From contig JADLDK010000030.1 in assembly GCA_020846715.1 (NCBI GenBank), positions 1-64,000 on the forward strand: a stretch of DNA of 64,000 bases. Direction: 5' to 3'. The translations under genes were made by a program, and so were the position numbers. The DNA is from Armatimonadota bacterium (lineage in GTDB: Bacteria > Armatimonadota > UBA5829 > DSUL01). Below are positions 59,096-64,000 of the stretch, piece by piece; position 1 is the stretch's first letter; each line of letters begins with the position of its first letter. Under the pieces are notes generated by a model, which had not been told where the DNA came from, ran no database searches, and saw only the letters and a program-made list of their open reading frames with translations.

Positions 59096-61153
59096 CTACG
59101 TCCGAGTGTCAATCGCGTGCTCCTTCTGCTGAGCGCTCATACGCGCGAGGGTCTCCGCATCCACCTCGCGATCCAGAAAATACCGCACATTGGTGACGAT
59201 AACACCGGGTCTGTTAAGCAGATACAGCCGCAGCAACAGCCCGTTTTTGTTGTGCAGAAGAGAGTGGTACCACTTGCTGGACACGTACTCAGGCACGATG
59301 ACAGTAACTGTGTGGTTCTCTCTCTCCTTCTGAACCTCATCCAGATAGACGAGCATCGGCGCAATGAGAGACCGGTAGAGGCTAGGCAGGATCACGAGTG
59401 GGACTTCGTCTCCTACGTACTGCTCCCACTCCTTGCGCAGACGGGCGGTATCCGCGGGATCAATCTCGATATGCAGAGCGCGGCAGTCGTTGAATAGCGA
59501 GCGCGCGTAGTCCAGCGCCGGGAAAATACCCCGGTGCAGTGAGGGTACAGGAATCAGGGCAGTGTGGCGGGTCGGCAGGTCTCGCTCCGGCTTCCAGTTG
59601 ACAATAGAAAGCTTGCGCCGCATGTATTCATAGTGCGCCCAGATCAGCTTGAACATCGTGAACAGAACCGCGCCCGCGATGATCGCCCAGTAAGCGCCGT
59701 GAACGAACTTCTCTGCGACGATGACACACAGCACCATAAAGGTACAGATTGCGCCGAAACCGTTGATGCTCGCGCGCAAGTGCCAGCCAAAGCTTTTCAA
59801 CTTGATCCAGTGCCGCGCCATCCCGCTCTGCGAGAGAGTAAACGCCGTGAAAACGCCCAGGGCGTAGAGGGGAATCAGAGCGTCAACGCTCCCGTGAAAC
59901 GCCACAATCAGCACGATGGCCAGGATGCCGAGTAACCCAATACCATTTGAGAAAACCAGCTTGTCGCCCAGGTTGGCGAGCTGGCGCGGGAGGAATCTGT
60001 CGCGGGACATAAAGTACGCAAGCCTGGGGAAGTCAGCGAAAGCGGTATTTGCCGCCACAAGCAGAATGCCTGCCGTGGATGCCTGCATCGTCCAGTAGAG
60101 TACTGCGCGAAGCCCTCCTGCGTGGCTGCCAAAGATTGCTCCCGAAAGCTGTTCGACTACAGCATTGGCGTGCTGGTGTTCTGTGGACCAGTAGACCACA
60201 TGCAGGCGTGTCGACAGCAGGCTGAAGCCGCCGATGAGAAAGGTCATTATGCTGGCCATCATCACCAACGTGAGGGCGGCGTTTCTGGGCTGCGGTTTGC
60301 GGAACGCAGGCACTCCGTCCGCTACGGCTTCGGTCCCCGTCATAGCTGCGCACCCGGAGGCGAAAGCCTTGAGCGCCACCGCGATGAGCACCACCGGCGC
60401 CAGGGAGGCGGCCGTACCAGCGTGGCCTCCTTTGAAGGTCTGGTTTACAGTGTCCTCATAGATCGTCCAACCCAGGTGCGGCCCCACGGTTCCAAGAATT
60501 ATCATCAGCCCGGCGCAGGATATGAACAGGTACGTTGGGACAGCGAACATGGTGCCGCTTTCCTTGAGGCCACGAAGATTTGCGAGTGTAAGTATGCCAA
60601 TGAAGCATACACACAACAGCACCGGGTCGAGGTTGTAGGCGCGCCCCAGAGGAGTGCTGGTGAGGTTTTGCACGCCGGAGGCGACCGACACCGCAACTGT
60701 CAACACATAGTCAATAAGAAGTGCGGCGCCAGCTATCAGGGATGGGTTGGTGCCCAGATTTTCTCTGCTTACAATATAGGATCCGCCGCCGTGCACATAC
60801 GCAAATATCGTTTGCCAGTAGCTGGTTACCACGATCCACAGCAGCGCCACGATGGCCACGGTGATTCCAATCGTCATTTTGCTGTAGAGCGCCGCCAGTC
60901 CCGGAGCGGCCAGTCCCGCTGCGCCAAGCGCCAGAAGAATTTCCTGGATGGCATACGCGGAGGAGGATATCGCGTCAGAAGAAAAAACGGGTAGCGCGAC
61001 GACCTTCGGCAAGAGAGCGTGCTGCTGGTGTTCGGTCTCAATCGGCTGACCGAAGAGCAGACGCCGAAATCCCGAAATTTCGTGGTGCAGACCGCCGCCG
61101 CGGGTGCGGCGGCCGCCTCCCGACGGTGGTTGTGGCGAAGTGTCTTGACTCAT
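59096..61153 (-). CDS. APC-superfamily permease, KimA/YdaO-like
   Basis: A 685-residue protein: an N-terminal cytoplasmic tail (SQDTSPQPPSGGGRRTRGGG), about 12 membrane helices (residues 50-490) and a C-terminal cytoplasmic domain of about 190 residues. PVFSSDAISSSAYAIQEILLALG and IFAYVHGGGSYIVSRENLGTNPSLIAGAALLIDYVLTVAVSVASG match KimA/YdaO-type K+ importers, and ALKAFASGCAAMTGTEAVADGVPAFRKP is the second signature. K+ uptake is likely, given the TrkA proteins in the operon. No recognisable c-di-AMP (ydaO) riboswitch was found upstream. Confidence 0.87.
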   Translation of the reverse strand: MSQDTSPQPPSGGGRRTRGGGLHHEISGFRRLLFGQPIETEHQQHALLPKVVALPVFSSDAISSSAYAIQEILLALGAAGLAAPGLAALYSKMTIGITVAIVALLWIVVTSYWQTIFAYVHGGGSYIVSRENLGTNPSLIAGAALLIDYVLTVAVSVASGVQNLTSTPLGRAYNLDPVLLCVCFIGILTLANLRGLKESGTMFAVPTYLFISCAGLMIILGTVGPHLGWTIYEDTVNQTFKGGHAGTAASLAPVVLIAVALKAFASGCAAMTGTEAVADGVPAFRKPQPRNAALTLVMMASIMTFLIGGFSLLSTRLHVVYWSTEHQHANAVVEQLSGAIFGSHAGGLRAVLYWTMQASTAGILLVAANTAFADFPRLAYFMSRDRFLPRQLANLGDKLVFSNGIGLLGILAIVLIVAFHGSVDALIPLYALGVFTAFTLSQSGMARHWIKLKSFGWHLRASINGFGAICTFMVLCVIVAEKFVHGAYWAIIAGAVLFTMFKLIWAHYEYMRRKLSIVNWKPERDLPTRHTALIPVPSLHRGIFPALDYARSLFNDCRALHIEIDPADTARLRKEWEQYVGDEVPLVILPSLYRSLIAPMLVYLDEVQKERENHTVTVIVPEYVSSKWYHSLLHNKNGLLLRLYLLNRPGVIVTNVRYFLDREVDAETLARMSAQQKEHAIDTRT

Positions 61154-61175
61154 ATCTGAATCGAGCGCAACCGGC

Positions 61176-61205
61176 AGTTTAGCCCCAAGCGCAGTGATGC
61201 GTCAA
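61176..61205 (-). promoter_or_regulatory. Promoter of the K+/stress operon
   Basis: On the minus strand, TTGACG (61205-61200), an 18-nt spacer and TAAACT (61181-61176), 22 nt before the ATG at 61153. It drives the five-gene operon permease, STAS-USP, USP, TrkA_N, TrkA. Confidence 0.6.
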
Positions 61206-61341
61206 GGCTAGGTGACAACGGCTCGCCAGGCGCGGATCCCAAACCGGCCGCACGGAGCTTGCAGCGTAGACGCAGGGACATTTGGCACGCACGTGGAACA
61301 CGGTGGCAATCTGCCTGTGTCGGCAGATCAGTGAGGTGCCA

Positions 61342-64000
61342 ATGTTGAATCTGCGCTGTCTCTTCTTCGTTTTTTCGCTTATTGCGCCGTTTTGTGTGCC
61401 GATTTCGGCTGCCGGTCTCATCAATCCGTCCATCCCTAATGCCGGCTTTGAAAACGGCAGTGAGGGCTGGACCTGGGTTCTGAGCAGCGGCTGTCAGGCG
61501 GGCTTCCGGTTCGACACCGGGAATCCGCACTCCGGCAAGCAGTGCGTCGTCTTTTCCAGCAACACTCCGCTGATTCCGAATGTTTACGGCCGCCTGTCGG
61601 TGAATGCGGAAGTGCTGCCCTCAACGAAGTACGAACTGAGCTGCTGGGTGCGAGCTAAAGACGCATCGGACACGGGTGGCGTTTCTCATCTCACGGACTG
61701 GTCCAGGTACACGCTTTCACTCCCCGGTGGAACCTACGGCTGGCGCAGGGTCTCGACCGAGTTCACAACCAATGCCGGCCAGACAACGCTCAACATCGGC
61801 ATCAACATTGTCAACACGTGTAAGGAGCTGGCTATAGACGATATCGCGCTGCGGCCTGTTGGCGGACAGCTTCAAGGCGCGGGAATAAGCGGCGTCATCC
61901 TGAATCTGGACAAAGTCATCGGTCACAACAGTCCGGTTCCGATATCGGTTCTGCTGGATTGCTCCAATCGCAAGGCAGCCACGCTTGAAGGCTCCATCCT
62001 GAGCAATGACCGCGTGATCAAGACCATGCGCAGCCCTCTGAGACGGGGCGAGACGAAGGTGACGTGGGAGTGGAACACTGGCAACCGGCCCTTTGGAGAC
62101 TACACTCTGCGAGTGCGGGTGCTGGACGCTCTCGGCAGTGAACTCACCAGCGCCACAACAAAGTTTTCCTCCAGCGATTCGCCGCTCTTCGCACAGATCC
62201 AGCAGGTGGAAGAGCGCAAGAAGGGCTTTGATGCGCTCTTTCGAGAATGCCAGCGCAGAGGTGTCCGGCTGGACTATCCCGCCGCCGCGAAGGAAACGCT
62301 GGAGCAGTTCATTCCCTATGCAAAGGCCGATGTGCGTGCCGGGATGGACTACCGCGTGAAATGGGCGCTGTCTGACTTTGACGCCATCATAGACACCGCC
62401 CAGGCCGAAATGCAGGCCTATCTGAGCGATCCGGAGCTTGCTCCCGTCGCCCGTCGCTACAGGACCGGAGCGGTCGATGTCCAGGGTCTCAGCTTCATCG
62501 GCGATCGCGTCACCTCCACTGGTGAAAATGACCGCGGGCCGGTCTTTCTGGTCGGTTACGGACATTTCACTCAGCTTCGCACGGACATGAAGCGATTTCC
62601 GCGCTATGGCACGAACATTATCCAGTTCTCAGAGTTTGGGCCAAGCGCCGTCTTCCCGGAGGAGAACAAGGTCTCCTACGACTATATCAAGATACTTCAG
62701 CGTACGCTGGACGAAGCGGCCAAAAACAATGTACGCGTGGACTTTCTCATTTCGCCTCACTACTTTCCCGCATGGGCAATGCAGAAGTATCCACAGCTTG
62801 GCAAAGGTGGCGGTGGGTTTCTCGGTTTCTGCGTGGACGATCCCGTAGCCAAAGATATTATCGAGCGCTATCTGCGCGTCGTCATTCCTATGATCAAGGA
62901 CAAGCCCGCGCTTGGCTCGTTCTGCCTGACCAACGAGCCTGTCTTCGACAACACCGTCAACTGCGAGAATACAAAGCAGATCTGGGTGGACTATCTAAAG
63001 CGTGTGCACAAGGACATAGCTACCCTGAATGCCCGCTATGGGACCAGTTACCCCAGCTTTGACGAGGTTCCCTACAGCGGAGACCCGCAGGCGTACGACT
63101 GGCTGATGTGCGCCATGGAGCGCTTTGCCGGGTGGCACAAATGGATGGGGGACATCATCCACGAAATGGCGCCCAATATTCCAGTACACGCAAAAGTCAT
63201 GTCTTTTGCGTTCAATCCGAACTATAACGGTTTCGCCACCGATCAGGAGCTTTTCGGCCAACTGCTCGACCTGAACGGCAACGACTGTTACGAGTTTCCC
63301 GGAAGCCCGGACTGGCCGATGGACGCATGGATGATGAATACCTCCTACGACCTCCAGCGCTCCTTTGCCCGCAAGCCTATCTTCAACTCCGAGAACCACA
63401 TCGCCCCGGACGGCTCCAACTACTACATCTCACCCGGCAACTTCCGGACCGCCCTGTGGCAGGGGGCCATACACGGCCAGAGCGCCACTACCATCTGGGT
63501 CTGGGAGCGCGCCTTTGACAACCTGTACGGCTTCATCGGCAGCGTGATGGACCGCCCCGCATGCGCCGAAGCCGTCGGAGTGACCTGCCTGGACCTGAAC
63601 CGCTTTGCGGGTCGCGTGACTGCGCTCCAGAACGCCACAGCGCCTGCAGCCATCCTCTACTCGCGCTCCAGCATGGTCCGGCACGGCCAGGCGCACTCCG
63701 CGGCGATGACGCGCGTCTATCAGGCTTTGAACTTTATGGGCAACAAGGTGGATTTCATCTCTGAAAAGCAGCTTGCCGCCGGTAAAGCCTCAGACTATAA
63801 ACTTATCATCATCCCGGAAGTCGAGACTTTGACCGACGCCGCGTTCGCCGCGCTACAGAAAACAGACCCGTCTTCACTGCTGTTGCTGGGTGAGTGTTTC
63901 ACGCGCAACGAATACGGTCAGAAGCGTGATCCCGCAGCGGTATCCGCCCTGGTTTCTGGCGCTGCAAAGCTGAAAGACGGCGACCCGGAGAAGGACCTCT
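61342..64000 (+). CDS. GH42-like (beta-galactosidase-type) glycosidase with N-terminal CBM, incomplete
   Basis: The frame opens with ATG 61342 (GAGGTG upstream) and runs off the window end at 64000, giving 886 residues. A signal peptide (CLFFVFSLIAPFCVPISA) is followed by a jelly-roll CBM-like domain (NAGFENGSEGWTWV ... LAIDDIALRP, about 25-170) and a linker. The TIM-barrel resembles GH42: GTNIIQFSEFGPSAVFPEE, then Glu532 as the likely acid/base in LTNEPVFDN and Glu684 as the likely nucleophile in IFNSENHIAPDG, about 150 residues apart as expected. The C-terminal part (VYQALNFMGNKVDFI) is a beta-galactosidase trimerisation-like domain. The true substrate is unknown. Confidence 0.82.
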   Translation, partial: MLNLRCLFFVFSLIAPFCVPISAAGLINPSIPNAGFENGSEGWTWVLSSGCQAGFRFDTGNPHSGKQCVVFSSNTPLIPNVYGRLSVNAEVLPSTKYELSCWVRAKDASDTGGVSHLTDWSRYTLSLPGGTYGWRRVSTEFTTNAGQTTLNIGINIVNTCKELAIDDIALRPVGGQLQGAGISGVILNLDKVIGHNSPVPISVLLDCSNRKAATLEGSILSNDRVIKTMRSPLRRGETKVTWEWNTGNRPFGDYTLRVRVLDALGSELTSATTKFSSSDSPLFAQIQQVEERKKGFDALFRECQRRGVRLDYPAAAKETLEQFIPYAKADVRAGMDYRVKWALSDFDAIIDTAQAEMQAYLSDPELAPVARRYRTGAVDVQGLSFIGDRVTSTGENDRGPVFLVGYGHFTQLRTDMKRFPRYGTNIIQFSEFGPSAVFPEENKVSYDYIKILQRTLDEAAKNNVRVDFLISPHYFPAWAMQKYPQLGKGGGGFLGFCVDDPVAKDIIERYLRVVIPMIKDKPALGSFCLTNEPVFDNTVNCENTKQIWVDYLKRVHKDIATLNARYGTSYPSFDEVPYSGDPQAYDWLMCAMERFAGWHKWMGDIIHEMAPNIPVHAKVMSFAFNPNYNGFATDQELFGQLLDLNGNDCYEFPGSPDWPMDAWMMNTSYDLQRSFARKPIFNSENHIAPDGSNYYISPGNFRTALWQGAIHGQSATTIWVWERAFDNLYGFIGSVMDRPACAEAVGVTCLDLNRFAGRVTALQNATAPAAILYSRSSMVRHGQAHSAAMTRVYQALNFMGNKVDFISEKQLAAGKASDYKLIIIPEVETLTDAAFAALQKTDPSSLLLLGECFTRNEYGQKRDPAAVSALVSGAAKLKDGDPEKDL

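Noticed and set aside
60122-60994. 290-codon plus-strand frame opposite the KimA-like permease gene
   Set aside because: Antisense to conserved membrane helices; composition (His, Arg, Gly rich) is typical of a shadow.
61281-61300. Second sigma-54-like element (TTGGCACG)
   Set aside because: The -24 half matches, but the -12 half should read TTGC and is TGGA.
61154-61341. Possible c-di-AMP (ydaO) riboswitch before the KimA-like permease
   Set aside because: The conserved ydaO blocks could not be found in order on the minus strand; only a normal promoter is visible.

Overview
This is a chromosome segment of moderately high GC from a bacterium that exports many large proteins. Its gene types include PEP-CTERM proteins, an H-X9-DG-type pseudopilin, a uroporphyrinogen-decarboxylase-like protein, several phytanoyl-CoA dioxygenase-type enzymes, a GH42-like glycosidase, LL-diaminopimelate aminotransferase (DapL) and multidomain metalloproteases. 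Together these best fit Armatimonadota or a similar lineage (Planctomycetota or Hydrogenedentota are alternatives). That placement is inference: there is no rRNA or ribosomal-protein marker in the window. No prophage, CRISPR array or defence island is visible. The only mobile-element trace is the tail of an IS3-type transposase at the left edge.

Layout. 0-3 kb: transposase tail, a DUF4230 protein, a URO-D-family protein with a LacI-type operator, and a PEP-CTERM protein behind a consensus sigma-54 promoter. 3-9 kb: core metabolism (M3 oligopeptidase, PEP carboxylase, DapL). 9-18 kb: two adjacent 1409-residue secreted metalloproteases, one M6 and one M4, that share the whole C-terminal half. 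18-26.4 kb: TldD/TldE pair, a B-box-like membrane protein, MarR regulator, ClC transporter with CBS domains, DoxX, a small membrane protein, LemA and a nicotinamidase-like hydrolase. 26.5-31.7 kb: second PEP-CTERM protein, two convergent 2OG-Fe(II) oxygenases, a serine hydrolase coupled to a BaiN/HI0933 flavoprotein. 31.7-41 kb: AAE-type exchanger, DUF485-ActP acetate symporter pair, QueF, a matrixin-like protease, TauE/SafE, ABC-F ATPase. 41.1-41.8 kb: four tRNAs (Leu-GAG, Val-CAC, Gly-CCC, Cys-GCA). 41.9-55.2 kb: beta-helix protein, pseudopilin under a TPP riboswitch, a 1308-residue beta-propeller protein, DegT aminotransferase, UppP, a stand-alone TRAM protein, a surface protein with four 20-residue repeats, and a secreted Gly-rich gene broken by one in-frame TGA. 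55.6-61.2 kb: DMT exporter and a K+/stress operon (APC/KimA-like permease, STAS-USP fusion, USP, two TrkA/RCK proteins). 61.3-64 kb: a GH42-like glycosidase cut by the window end.

How the genes fit together. Many of the genes build or process an extracellular layer: exported proteases, PEP-CTERM and beta-helix proteins, and three proteins that share an OB-like C-terminal module. The 56.6-61.2 kb operon is the clearest functional unit, a potassium/stress module resembling the mycobacterial permease-ceoB-ceoC neighbourhood.

The observations I consider most unusual are: a complete TPP aptamer plus intrinsic terminator whose only downstream gene is a pseudopilin; the M6/M4 protease pair that swaps catalytic domains on one conserved scaffold; a single-domain TRAM protein with a long pyrimidine-rich leader; and several genes whose -10 box sits 4-8 nt from the start codon with no ribosome binding site, suggesting leaderless transcripts.
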